Positions 17,522 to 25,113 of a stretch of DNA of 38,492 nt are shown here, piece after piece; position 1 is the stretch's first letter; every line of letters starts with the position of its first letter. The stretch lies in the NCBI GenBank assembly GCA_905195085.1, contig CAJJUK010000010.1, forward strand, positions 1 to 38,492, given 5' to 3'. This DNA comes from an uncultured Christensenella sp. (GTDB taxonomy: Bacteria; Bacillota; Clostridia; Christensenellales; UBA1242). Position numbers and translations under genes: made by a program. Under the pieces are notes generated by a model. The model was not told the DNA's origin and ran no database searches. It saw only the letters and a list, made by a program, of their open reading frames with translations.

Positions 17522-18709
17522 CTATTTCCTCAAAATATCTCCATTTTTTAATGGCAATGCACATGGGATTTTGACTTTTTCTTGAACAACTTTTGCTGAC
17601 TCAACTTCTTCGCCAGCAGAGTTAACAATCTTTCCAACCACGATTTTTTTGTTAAAAGTTTCTTTGTCTGGGCTTAAAACTTCAAGTTCGTCACCCACAG
17701 AAAATTTGTTTCTCATTTCCACTTCAACCATGCCATCTTTTGCATCGGCGCTAACAACCGCAACAAAATCACTTTCTTGAACTGGCATAGAATCTTCCAA
17801 ATATTGTTTTTCTTGGTCACCAAAATAGAATCCGGTTGTGTATCTTCTATGACTTGCTTTCATAAGTTCTCTGCAAAGCTCATCAGTTGGTTTTTTAGGC
17901 AACATATCAAGAGCCCTGCGATATGCATTAACAACTGTTGCAACATAGTAAGCAGACTTCATTCTTCCCTCGATTTTGATGCTGTCAACACCAATTTCTT
18001 TAAGTTCTCCAAGATAAGGAAGCATATTCAAATCTTTTGAGTTGAAGATATAAGACCCTTTCTCATCTTCTTGAACTTCCAGTTCATCTTCTCGATTAAC
18101 TTCTCTGACCATATATTTCCAACGGCAAGCCTGAACGCACTCTCCACGATTGGAATCTCTGCCTGTCAAATAGTTTGAAAGCAGACATCTTCCGGAATAC
18201 GCCATACACATAGCCCCATGAACAAAAACTTCAATTTCCACTTTTGGAGAAACATTCTTGCGAATTTGTTTGATTTCTTCAAGTGAAAGTTCTCTTGCCA
18301 AAATCAATCTTTTTGCTCCAAGTTCGGCCATCAAATTTGCAGAATAAGAATTGATGATGTTTGCTTGTGTGCTGACATGAACACTGAGCATTGGTGCATG
18401 AACGCGAACAAATTGCAACATACCAATGTCCGCAACAATAACCGCGTCCACCTTTGCATTTTCCAAAAATCTCAAATAGTCTTTCAACCCATCAAAATCC
18501 TTATCACGAGCAATGATATTCAAAGTGATGTAAACTTTTTTGCCTCTTTCATGGGCAATTTCAACAGCCTTTTCAATTTCTTCATTTGTGAAATTTCCAG
18601 CAAAAGCACGAAGACCGTAACGTCCCCCTGCCAAATAGACTGCGTCCGCTCCAAAATGTAAAGCGGTTAAAAATTTTTCAAAATTACCTGCCGGTGCCAA
18701 AAGTTCCAT
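17522..18709 (-). CDS. U32-family protein, TrhP-type tRNA/rRNA hydroxylation factor
   Basis: A U32 'peptidase' family protein of 395 residues. It begins MELLAPAGNFEKF and has the GADAVYLAG barrel start, the VHVSTQANI strand, the family signature EVFVHGAMCMAYSGRCLLSNYL (about 164-185, with Cys residues), then RGECVQACRW and KIEGRMKSAYYVA. These cysteines match U32 proteins now linked to prephenate-dependent hydroxylation of tRNA uridine (TrhP) or 23S rRNA (RlhA); the ~400-residue length fits TrhP. Its start codon overlaps the pnuC stop by one base (TAATG), indicating coupling. Choice of TrhP over RlhA is inference. Confidence 0.88.
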   Translation of the reverse strand: MELLAPAGNFEKFLTALHFGADAVYLAGGRYGLRAFAGNFTNEEIEKAVEIAHERGKKVYITLNIIARDKDFDGLKDYLRFLENAKVDAVIVADIGMLQFVRVHAPMLSVHVSTQANIINSYSANLMAELGAKRLILARELSLEEIKQIRKNVSPKVEIEVFVHGAMCMAYSGRCLLSNYLTGRDSNRGECVQACRWKYMVREVNREDELEVQEDEKGSYIFNSKDLNMLPYLGELKEIGVDSIKIEGRMKSAYYVATVVNAYRRALDMLPKKPTDELCRELMKASHRRYTTGFYFGDQEKQYLEDSMPVQESDFVAVVSADAKDGMVEVEMRNKFSVGDELEVLSPDKETFNKKIVVGKIVNSAGEEVESAKVVQEKVKIPCALPLKNGDILRK

Positions 18710-19473
18710 TATTTAAACTCCTTCATATAATCCTTATCCATTGTCAATTTTTCACTTTTTTTCTTTAAAACCAATTTTCTCAATCTTTGAACCTTTTTGA
18801 TTTTAATCCAGTTGAAAACACCAAAAATATTCAAAATGAGAAACATACAATATTGCACAATTGTTGTAATATATCCAATTTCATTGTTTTGCAAAATGAC
18901 ATAAAGCCACAAGCAAATGCATACGATATTGTTCAAGATGTAAAACACAAAGTTATATTCACTTCGCCTAACAACCAAATAGCCTGCCATTAGACAAGAG
19001 AAGACAGAAAGCGTGCTGACAAGCAAGTTGGCGGTGTTGAAGAAATCAAGCAAGAAATAGATTCCAATTGAAATCACAACAGCTGAAAGAATTGAAACAA
19101 TCCATTCAACCCAACCAAGACTTTTGTTAACTTTCACAATTTTGTCTTTGCCATTCAAATTTCTTGCCCAAGAGATTATGCTTGCGATATAGATTGGAAT
19201 AGTGATGCAGCAACACAACAACACTTCACCATAGAAAGCATTGAAATAACTTATAACAATATAAAGCACGCTTTGAATGACACCCAAAACATTTCCAATC
19301 ATTTTTCCTTTGGCAAGAAAGAAAACCGCCAAAATGCCAAATAGCGAATTGAAAATGACAAGTGCTCCTGCCTTGAAAACACAGCCCAGGACAATTATGA
19401 TGCAGATAAAGAGTGACATATACAGCCATTCATACCATTTAACTTGACTAAAAAATCTTTTCAATCCTTCCAT
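18709..19473 (-). CDS. pnuC: PnuC-family nicotinamide riboside/vitamin transporter
   Basis: A 254-residue membrane protein with seven to eight hydrophobic segments. The features FNSLFGILAVFFLAKGKMIGNVLGVIQSVLYIVISYF and the later WLYVILQN match PnuC, which facilitates uptake of nicotinamide riboside or related vitamins coupled to intracellular phosphorylation. I prefer the ATG at 19473, which has a GGAG site six bases upstream, over the in-frame GTG at 19485. The gene follows tsaD by 16 bases and overlaps the U32 gene. No kinase partner (NadR) is in the window, and no riboswitch is visible upstream, since it lies within the prfB operon. Confidence 0.88.
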   Translation of the reverse strand: MEGLKRFFSQVKWYEWLYMSLFICIIIVLGCVFKAGALVIFNSLFGILAVFFLAKGKMIGNVLGVIQSVLYIVISYFNAFYGEVLLCCCITIPIYIASIISWARNLNGKDKIVKVNKSLGWVEWIVSILSAVVISIGIYFLLDFFNTANLLVSTLSVFSCLMAGYLVVRRSEYNFVFYILNNIVCICLWLYVILQNNEIGYITTIVQYCMFLILNIFGVFNWIKIKKVQRLRKLVLKKKSEKLTMDKDYMKEFK

Positions 19474-19489
19474 ATAGTGCTCCACTTTA

Positions 19490-20548
19490 TCAAATGCTTA
19501 CTGTTGGTTTTGCTGTCAAAGTTAGGTCAGCAAGTCCAATTCCTGCAAGAATGTAATAATAAGCAATTGCTCCAATCATTGCAGCATTATCAGTGCAATA
19601 CTTTAAAGCCGGCAAGAAAAGTGAAACTCCATTTTCTGCACATTTTTCCTGCAATTTTTCTCTTAATCTGCTGTTTGCACCAACTCCACCTGCAACAACC
19701 AGTTTTGTTTGTTTCAATTCTCGGCAAGCTTTCATCGTTTTGTCACACAATTCATCAGTAACAAGTTCTTGAAATGAACAAGCAACATCTTCTTTTGAAA
19801 ACTCTTCGTTTTTTTGTTCCTTGTTGTGAACAAAATTGACAACCGCTGTTTTAAGCCCGCTAAAAGAAAAGTTGTAAGTATCTTTAAGTGGTGCTTTGTA
19901 ATTGAATTTAACAACATCTTTCCCAAGTTTTGCAAGTTTATCAATGTTTGGTCCACCCGGATAAGAAAGCCCCAAAACTCTTGCCACTTTGTCAAAACAC
20001 TCCCCAACAGAATCGTCAACCGTCGAGCCAATAAGGTTAAACTTGCAATAATCTTGAACATCAACAATTGCAGTGTGTCCACCACTGACCATAAGGCAAA
20101 GGAATGGTGGAGTCAAATCAAGATGAGAAATGTAATTTGCACCAATGTGTCCATGAACATGACTGACTGCAATGAGTGGAACTTTGAGAGCATAAGCCAA
20201 AGTTTTTGCAAAGTTAACACCAACAAGAAGTGCTCCCATAAGCCCTGCACCATATGTCACTGCAACAGCATCAACATCATTCAAAGATTTTCCAGAAACT
20301 TGCAACGCTTCATCAAGCACAGCGGTGATGTTTTTGATGTGGTTTCTTGAAGCAACTTCAGGAACAACACCACCAAAAAGTTTGTGAATGTCAATTTGTG
20401 AAGAGATAATATTTGCAAGCACCTCTCTGCCATTTTTAACAAGCGCTATCGAAGTTTCGTCACAAGAAGATTCCACAGAAAGAATCAAGACATCTTTCTG
20501 AGTCTTAAGTTTTTCAAACTTTTCCTTTGAAATTTCTGTGTAATTCAT
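19490..20548 (-). CDS. tsaD: tRNA N6-threonylcarbamoyladenosine transferase TsaD
   Basis: The catalytic subunit that transfers threonylcarbamoyl to A37 of ANN-decoding tRNAs. It has an ASKHA fold: SVESSCDET near the N-terminus, the iron/metal-binding HVHGH, FLCLMVSGGHTAIV (phosphate loop), and VVAGGVGANSRLR near the C-terminus. Length (352) is slightly above the E. coli protein because of about 20 extra N-terminal residues. The prfB stop and this ATG share one base (TGATG), so translation is probably coupled; an in-frame TTG one codon earlier is the alternative. Its partners tsaB and tsaE are not in the window. Confidence 0.96.
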   Translation of the reverse strand: MNYTEISKEKFEKLKTQKDVLILSVESSCDETSIALVKNGREVLANIISSQIDIHKLFGGVVPEVASRNHIKNITAVLDEALQVSGKSLNDVDAVAVTYGAGLMGALLVGVNFAKTLAYALKVPLIAVSHVHGHIGANYISHLDLTPPFLCLMVSGGHTAIVDVQDYCKFNLIGSTVDDSVGECFDKVARVLGLSYPGGPNIDKLAKLGKDVVKFNYKAPLKDTYNFSFSGLKTAVVNFVHNKEQKNEEFSKEDVACSFQELVTDELCDKTMKACRELKQTKLVVAGGVGANSRLREKLQEKCAENGVSLFLPALKYCTDNAAMIGAIAYYYILAGIGLADLTLTAKPTVSI

Positions 20549-21655
20549 CAATTTTTCACATTTGTCCTTTTAAGATATTCATTAATGAACTCTTGAATAT
20601 CACCATTCATAACAGCCTGCACATCACTAGTTTCAAAATTTGTTCGGTGGTCTTTGACCAAAGTGTAAGGACAAAAGACATAAGAGCGAATTTGACTGCC
20701 CCACTCAATTTTTTTGACATCTCCACGAATGGAAGCCAACTTTTCCATTTCTTCAAGTTCTTGCTTTTCAACAAGTTTTGAATAGAGCATTTTCATGGCC
20801 GTTTCTCTGTTTTGAATTTGAGAACGCTCAGTTTGACAAGCAACAATAATTCCCGAAGGAATGTGTGTGATTCTGATGGCAGACTCCGTTTTGTTGACGT
20901 GCTGTCCACCAGCACCAGAACTTCTGAATGTGTCGATTTTCAAGTCTTCAGGTCGAATGACAATGTCTGGAGCATCTTCAATTTCAGGCATAACTTCCAC
21001 AGAAGCAAAACTTGTATGGCGTCTTGCATTGGCATCAAACGGAGAGATTCTGACCAGCCTGTGAACACCCTTCTCTGCTTTCAAATAGCCATAAGCATAT
21101 TCTCCAGAAACCAAGAAAGAGATTGATTTGATTCCTGCTTCATCTCCATCAAGGACATCAAGCACTTTGATTTTGAAACCATTTTTTTCAGCATACATGC
21201 TGTACATACGAAAAAGCATATCAGTCCAATCTTGAGCTTCTGTTCCACCTGCACCTGCATGCAAAGTCATGATTGCATTATAGTTGTCATATTTCCCAGA
21301 AAGCAAGGTTTCAAGTTTGGCATTTTCCATGTCTTTTTCAAGCATAGCAAGCGTTTGATTAAGTTCGTCAAAAATTGCTTGGTCATCACATTCTTGCAAA
21401 AGTTCAATGCTTGCCTGACAGTTGTCAATGGCATCTTGCAATTTTTTAACTTTGTCCAATTTATATTCACAAAGTTTGATTTCTCTTCCAACTTTTGACA
21501 CTTTTTTAGGATCATTAAAAAAGCCTTCAGAGAGTTGCTCCTTTTTCAACTCTTCAAGTTTCGTTTCACACCCAGACGGGTCAAAGACACTCCTTGATAA
21601 ACTTAAATTCTTCTTTAAAATTTTCTAACTTTTCTTTTTGAACATCAACAATCAT
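20548..21655 (-). CDS. prfB: Peptide chain release factor 2, with programmed +1 frameshift
   Basis: RF2 recognises UGA and UAA stops. The ATG at 21655 (AAGGAG site five bases upstream) opens a 24-codon frame ending CTT TGA (TGA 21583-21581). Shifting +1 at CTT gives CTT GAC and the long frame to 20548, for a 368-residue protein of normal length. An internal AAGGAG lies three bases before the CTT, as in the classic RF2 autoregulatory site. The downstream part has the GGQ motif in SGAGGQHVNKTESAIRITH and the SPF anticodon-like motif in RLVRISPFDANARRHTSF. Low RF2 slows UGA termination, favouring the shift and more RF2. Confidence 0.97.
21581..21592 (-). promoter_or_regulatory. prfB programmed +1 frameshift site
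   Basis: The site reads AAGGAG-TGT-CTT-TGA-C on the minus strand: a Shine-Dalgarno-like hexamer, a three-base spacer, the slippery CTT in the P site and a UGA in poor context (C following). Confidence 0.95.
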
Positions 21656-21676
21656 AATAACTCCTTAAACTTGTGT

Positions 21677-21705
21677 ATGATAACATATTTAAATAATATT
21701 GTAAA
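21677..21705 (-). promoter_or_regulatory. Promoter of the prfB-tsaD-pnuC-U32 operon
   Basis: TTTACA (21700-21705) and an extended -10 TGtTATCAT (hexamer 21677-21682), 17 bases apart, about 20 bases before the prfB ATG. Confidence 0.6.
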
Positions 21706-21715
21706 GTCAAAGAAC

Positions 21716-21919
21716 TCAGTCTTCCAATCCAGCAATATAATCAAGAGAAACATTGAAAAATTTAGCAAGATCAATAACAGAATCTAAATTTGGAATCCGT
21801 TGTTTACTTTCCCAATACACAATAGCGACACTTGAAACACCAACTTCTTTTGCCAATTGTGCTTGTGAAAGTCCCCTTTCAACTCTCAACTCTTTCAATC
21901 TTTCAGCAAAACAACTCAT
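21716..21919 (-). CDS. XRE-family helix-turn-helix regulator (copy 2)
   Basis: A 67-residue single-domain XRE/Cro-type DNA-binding protein: FAERLKELRVERGLSQAQLAKEVGVSSVAIVYWESKQRIPNLD, ending ISLDYI-like SLDYIAGLED. The start at 21919 has GGAG five bases upstream; the longer open frame to 21997 runs into the preceding gene. It is a clear paralogue of the gene just upstream, ten bases away, with the same length and the same C-terminus (YI-GLED), so the two arose by tandem duplication. Differences concentrate in the recognition helix (GVSSVAIVYWE versus GLTHTAIGLWE), implying different operator preference. Confidence 0.9.
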   Translation of the reverse strand: MSCFAERLKELRVERGLSQAQLAKEVGVSSVAIVYWESKQRIPNLDSVIDLAKFFNVSLDYIAGLED

Positions 21920-21929
21920 ACTTTCTCCA

Positions 21930-22133
21930 TCAATCTTCCAACCCACATATATAGTCCATGGAAACCTTAAAGAATTTGGCAAGTTCAATAACTGCATCTA
22001 AATTTGGAACTCTCTTATCTAGTTCCCACAAACCAATCGCTGTGTGAGTCAACCCCACTTGTTTTGCTAATTGATCTTGACTAAGTCCTGCTTCCGTTCG
22101 TAATTCTTTCAATCTTTCAGAAAATTTACTCAT
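21930..22133 (-). CDS. XRE-family helix-turn-helix regulator (copy 1)
   Basis: A 67-residue Cro-like regulator (FSERLKELRTEAGLSQDQLAKQVGLTHTAIGLWELDKRVPNLDAVIELAKFF). I place the start at 22133, which has GGAG five bases upstream; the upstream extension of the open frame is intergenic operator DNA. It is the first gene of a two-gene unit of paralogues and divergent from the small gene at 22243. The intergenic region holds repeated TTGATGC motifs that are the natural candidate operator, suggesting autoregulation and control of the divergent gene. Confidence 0.9.
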   Translation of the reverse strand: MSKFSERLKELRTEAGLSQDQLAKQVGLTHTAIGLWELDKRVPNLDAVIELAKFFKVSMDYICGLED

Positions 22134-22160
22134 ATAAACTCCAATATTAAATATATTACA

Positions 22161-22224
22161 ACAATTGATGCTAAAATACTTGACAAGCATCATTTGATGC
22201 TGATATATTGATAACAATTGATGC
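22161..22224. promoter_or_regulatory. Divergent operator/promoter with TTGATGC repeats
   Basis: A plus-strand promoter TTGACA (22180-22185), 18-base spacer, TATATT (22204-22209) has a perfect palindrome AGCATCATTTGATGCT (22186-22201) filling its spacer. The same half-site recurs as ACAATTGATGC at 22161 and 22214, flanking the promoter. A repressor bound to the palindrome would occlude polymerase. The bound protein is presumably one or both adjacent XRE proteins. Confidence 0.75.
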
Positions 22225-22242
22225 CAATAAAGGAGAAATAAA

Positions 22243-22470
22243 ATGAAAGAGATTGCCAAAATGTTACATCAAGCCTATATAGAGAAAAAAAGTTCCGCGC
22301 ACGCCCCAGAGGGTTTCACGGAACTTGAAGAAAAATTCAGAAAGACATTAAATCAAGAGCAAATGGGTATGTATTTGGATATGGAATTTTTTATTTTTGA
22401 GATAATTGAAAACAGAGAAAAAAGCATTGTGGAATATGTGTTACATTTGCTTTGCCCAGAGCATGATTAA
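22243..22470 (+). CDS. Small acidic-helical protein of unknown function
   Basis: A 75-residue protein I do not recognise. It is mostly helical by composition (MKEIAKMLHQAYIEKK ... FTELEEKFRKTLNQEQMGMYLDMEFFIFEII) and has no membrane segment or enzyme motif. AAAGGAG lies eight bases before the ATG and the promoter is strong and carries an XRE-type operator, so it appears to be a regulated real gene. The stop overlaps the convergent MFS gene end by four bases. It could be an effector or antagonist of the XRE pair; that is inference from position only. Confidence 0.7.
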   Translation: MKEIAKMLHQAYIEKKSSAHAPEGFTELEEKFRKTLNQEQMGMYLDMEFFIFEIIENREKSIVEYVLHLLCPEHD

Positions 22471-23762
22471 TCTTCGGTTTTGATGATTTCTTCTGCAATA
22501 TGAACTTTTTTGAATTCTTCATCTTGTTTGATTAATGCTTTTTCCAACCAAATCAAACTTACACCATACATAACATACATGAAGCAAACAAAACCTAAGG
22601 CAATTTTCAAGAAAAGTGTGCTGTTGTCACTGATAAGACTGTCAAACACCCCTGAAAGAAGAAGGAACAAAGACGAGAGCACACGCCCTGCTCCCAAGAA
22701 GAACTCTGCAAATGCATTACTTTCCAAAATGTGTGAATGAAGTGACAAAACTCTGACAACACCCGATCTTCTTGAATCGGAGATTGACATCAAAATGACA
22801 TTCAAAATTGAATAAACAGCATAGAAAATTATGATTGTCGTTTTGTTGGTCGCGCAAAGAATGGCAATGATTGTCCCAGTGACTGCAACAATTGTCGGAA
22901 TGATAAAACCATTTGCTCTCTTTTTTCTGTAATAACGCAGATATATGAACATTGTCACAAGTGAGCACGCAGTAAAGATAGACTGAAATGTTCCCAAAGA
23001 AGCATTGGAATCAAAAGATTTCATAACCAAAATGGTGATCAAAGTCGTAAAGCAATCGTATGAAGCCCCTCTAAAAAAGTTCGTGACATAAACAAGCCTA
23101 AGCGGTTTTGTTTCTTTTTTGTTTTCTTTCATATACTTTCCAAACTCTCTCAAATTGAAAGAAAGTTTGTAAGTTTTCTTTGGTTTAATCAAACAAGAGA
23201 ACAAAATCAAAAGAGCACAAACAGCAAGCATAATGAGTGCTGCGATAGTGAAATCCATGTCAACAATATACCCCAAAGAAATTGGGAAAATTATGTAAGT
23301 CATTTGAAACATAATACGTTTGACAGCAAAGAAACGAACCTGATGTTTGCTGGAAATTGTTTCCGCTGTCAAATTGTTGTAGCCACTCGAATAAAAACCA
23401 AAACCAATGCCATAAAAAACGGCAATCAACGGCACAAAATCACTCAAAATGCCATATTTGCTCATCAAATAGACCATAAAAACAACGCCAGTCAAAACAA
23501 CTGCACCAATGCTGACAAAAATGCTTTTGTTGATTTTCTTTAAAGCAAAACCAGAAACTGAATAAGAGATTGCCAAAATAAAATAATAAATCACATAAAA
23601 AAGTCCAATATTAATGATGTTTTCAGAAGCGGTTGCGTCAGGATTGTTGAGAATTTTAGAAATGAAAAACAAATCAATAAAAATACATATAACTGCTTGC
23701 AAGCAGTCACATGCTATGATTGAAATTGCACTCAAATCAAAAATTTTGCTCTTGGACTTCAT
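22467..23762 (-). CDS. Major facilitator superfamily transporter
   Basis: A 431-residue integral membrane protein with about twelve hydrophobic helices in two sets of six, separated by a basic loop (CLIKPKKTYKLSF ... MKENKKETKPLR). VFYGIGFGFYSSGYNNLTAETI resembles the helix-4/5 region of MFS drug and sugar exporters. The substrate cannot be read. The tail after the last helix is acidic (DEEFKKVHIAEEIIKTED). It is convergent with the 75-residue gene with a four-base overlap and divergent from the PIN operon. Confidence 0.85.
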   Translation of the reverse strand: MKSKSKIFDLSAISIIACDCLQAVICIFIDLFFISKILNNPDATASENIINIGLFYVIYYFILAISYSVSGFALKKINKSIFVSIGAVVLTGVVFMVYLMSKYGILSDFVPLIAVFYGIGFGFYSSGYNNLTAETISSKHQVRFFAVKRIMFQMTYIIFPISLGYIVDMDFTIAALIMLAVCALLILFSCLIKPKKTYKLSFNLREFGKYMKENKKETKPLRLVYVTNFFRGASYDCFTTLITILVMKSFDSNASLGTFQSIFTACSLVTMFIYLRYYRKKRANGFIIPTIVAVTGTIIAILCATNKTTIIIFYAVYSILNVILMSISDSRRSGVVRVLSLHSHILESNAFAEFFLGAGRVLSSLFLLLSGVFDSLISDNSTLFLKIALGFVCFMYVMYGVSLIWLEKALIKQDEEFKKVHIAEEIIKTED

Positions 23763-23812
23763 TCTTTCCTCAATATTTTGTGAAAAATAATCAAAATATA
23801 TTTAACAATTTG

Positions 23813-23840
23813 ATTATAACAAAGTTTAAAAATAAAGCAA
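23813..23840 (-). promoter_or_regulatory. Promoter of the MFS gene
   Basis: TTGCTT (23835-23840) and an extended -10 TGtTATAAT (hexamer 23813-23818) are 16 bases apart on the minus strand, about 50 bases upstream of the start codon. Confidence 0.55.
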
Positions 23841-23880
23841 ATGAAAAGTGAAAAAAAATGAAAAATTTTTACAAATACTA

Positions 23881-23909
23881 TTGATTTTAGACATATTATG
23901 AGATATTAT
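23881..23909 (+). promoter_or_regulatory. Promoter of the small gene/PIN operon
   Basis: TTGATT (23881-23886) and TATTAT (23904-23909), 17 bases apart. Predicted initiation near 23916 lies downstream of the ATG at 23898, which supports the later start at 23928. Confidence 0.5.
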
Positions 23910-23927
23910 ATTATCAACGGAGAGGAT

Positions 23928-24146
23928 ATGGATGAAAATTTAATAAAAAAAATCAATCTTTTGGCAAATGTCGAACTTCCAAATTATTCGTCGAAAGAAA
24001 AGGTGCTCTATTACAAAGACCTGCTTAAGAGATTGGACAGGCTTTTGAACGACAAAAATATAAATCTAGATGACTTTGAGCAACTTCTTGAAATCAAAAA
24101 ACAGATTATGTCGAAAATTAACACCGAAAAAGGAAAAATGGAGTAA
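23928..24146 (+). CDS. Small helical protein upstream of PIN nuclease (possible antitoxin)
   Basis: A 72-residue charged, helical protein (MDENLIKKINLLANVELPNYSS ... DDFEQLLEIKKQIMSKINTEKGKME), not recognised. I use the ATG at 23928 because GGAGAGG lies just before it; an in-frame ATG at 23898 would be upstream of the predicted transcription start. The PIN gene begins two bases after this stop, so the two are translated together. Position and size fit an antitoxin or partner, but no DNA-binding fold is evident. Confidence 0.65.
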   Translation: MDENLIKKINLLANVELPNYSSKEKVLYYKDLLKRLDRLLNDKNINLDDFEQLLEIKKQIMSKINTEKGKME

Positions 24147-24148
24147 AA

Positions 24149-24979
24149 ATGTCAAAAGTTAATGGTTATATTAAAAACGGAAAAACAAAACTTCAAAGAT
24201 ATAGTTTCAAGTACTATTATCAGCCTTACAGCAAAAAAGAAGCAAAACATCAACTGATTTATGTGTCACTCGACACCAACATCATAATTGACATGGTGCA
24301 TGTTCTCAGTGGCACCGCCCACAACAAGAAATCTCCACAATATTATGCATCTTTGAAACAACTATTAGAAAGAAGTGTTTTGTCAAAAAATCATACACGA
24401 AACAAAAAAGGTGATGTCGTTTTTTGTGTCACTCCAACAGTTTTGAAAGAACTTTCAAATGAAAATGGCGAAATTTATAACTGCATGAGAAACTTTATAA
24501 ACAACCGCACTGTTGTTCTGCAAGTTGACGAATCTTATCAAAAATATTTCAGAAAAAAGATTGGAAAAATGGCCGAAGAATATTATAACGCAGGATTTTT
24601 CAGAGGTAAGAATGACGAATTGACAAATGATGCTTTCATAACTGCCGAATCTTTATATTTCAATTTAACCCTCATCTCAAGAGATAGCGACATCAGCATA
24701 AATCGACATGATAGAAATCCTCAAAGAAAAATTGAAAAAATCAAATCAATAAACAGAAGAATGCTCTCAAGTGATTTCAACGGAAATCAAGCAGAACCAA
24801 GAAGATTAAACAATTTCTTCAATGAAGTAGAAAAGTGCAAAAGTCAAGAAAGACTGATGCCAACATTAGAAAATTCTGATTGTTTACATATTGAAACCCA
24901 ACAAATCATTTATGACATCAATCACAACCAACCAATAAGAGAAACATACGGAACAGAAAAACTTCCAAGCAAAGATTGA
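24149..24979 (+). CDS. PIN-domain ribonuclease-like protein
   Basis: A 276-residue protein whose residues about 37-182 look like a PIN domain: VSLDTNIIIDM (Asp42), VLKEL (Glu101), TNDAFITAESLY (Asp161, Glu167) and LISRDSDI (Asp179). These acidic residues form the metal site of PIN ribonucleases. A basic N-terminal lead (KTKLQRYSFKYYYQPYSKK) and a roughly 90-residue C-terminal tail are additions to the minimal fold of about 130 residues. With the adjacent small gene it could be a toxin-antitoxin-like or RNA-processing pair. The larger size argues against a simple VapC. Confidence 0.72.
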   Translation: MSKVNGYIKNGKTKLQRYSFKYYYQPYSKKEAKHQLIYVSLDTNIIIDMVHVLSGTAHNKKSPQYYASLKQLLERSVLSKNHTRNKKGDVVFCVTPTVLKELSNENGEIYNCMRNFINNRTVVLQVDESYQKYFRKKIGKMAEEYYNAGFFRGKNDELTNDAFITAESLYFNLTLISRDSDISINRHDRNPQRKIEKIKSINRRMLSSDFNGNQAEPRRLNNFFNEVEKCKSQERLMPTLENSDCLHIETQQIIYDINHNQPIRETYGTEKLPSKD

Positions 24980-25035
24980 TTTCAAAACAATGATTATTCA
25001 AGACTATTAAAATTGTTTAAAACAAAAAATAAAAC

Positions 25036-25066
25036 AAAAAAACCGCCTGAATTAAGCGGTTTTTTT
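25036..25066. terminator. Bidirectional terminator between PIN gene and acidic membrane protein
   Basis: A stem AAAAAAACCGC/GCGGTTTTTTT with a 9-base loop, placed between two convergent genes and usable by both. Confidence 0.85.
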
Positions 25067-25113
25067 ATTTTTAAATTTTAAGCATTTTAGTTTTCTTCGC
25101 TTTCAGAAACACC

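Noticed and set aside
21581..21655. In-frame TGA early in prfB as a pseudogene sign
   Set aside because: The AAGGAG-TGT-CTT-TGA-C context is the standard RF2 programmed frameshift, and the shifted frame gives a normal-length protein.
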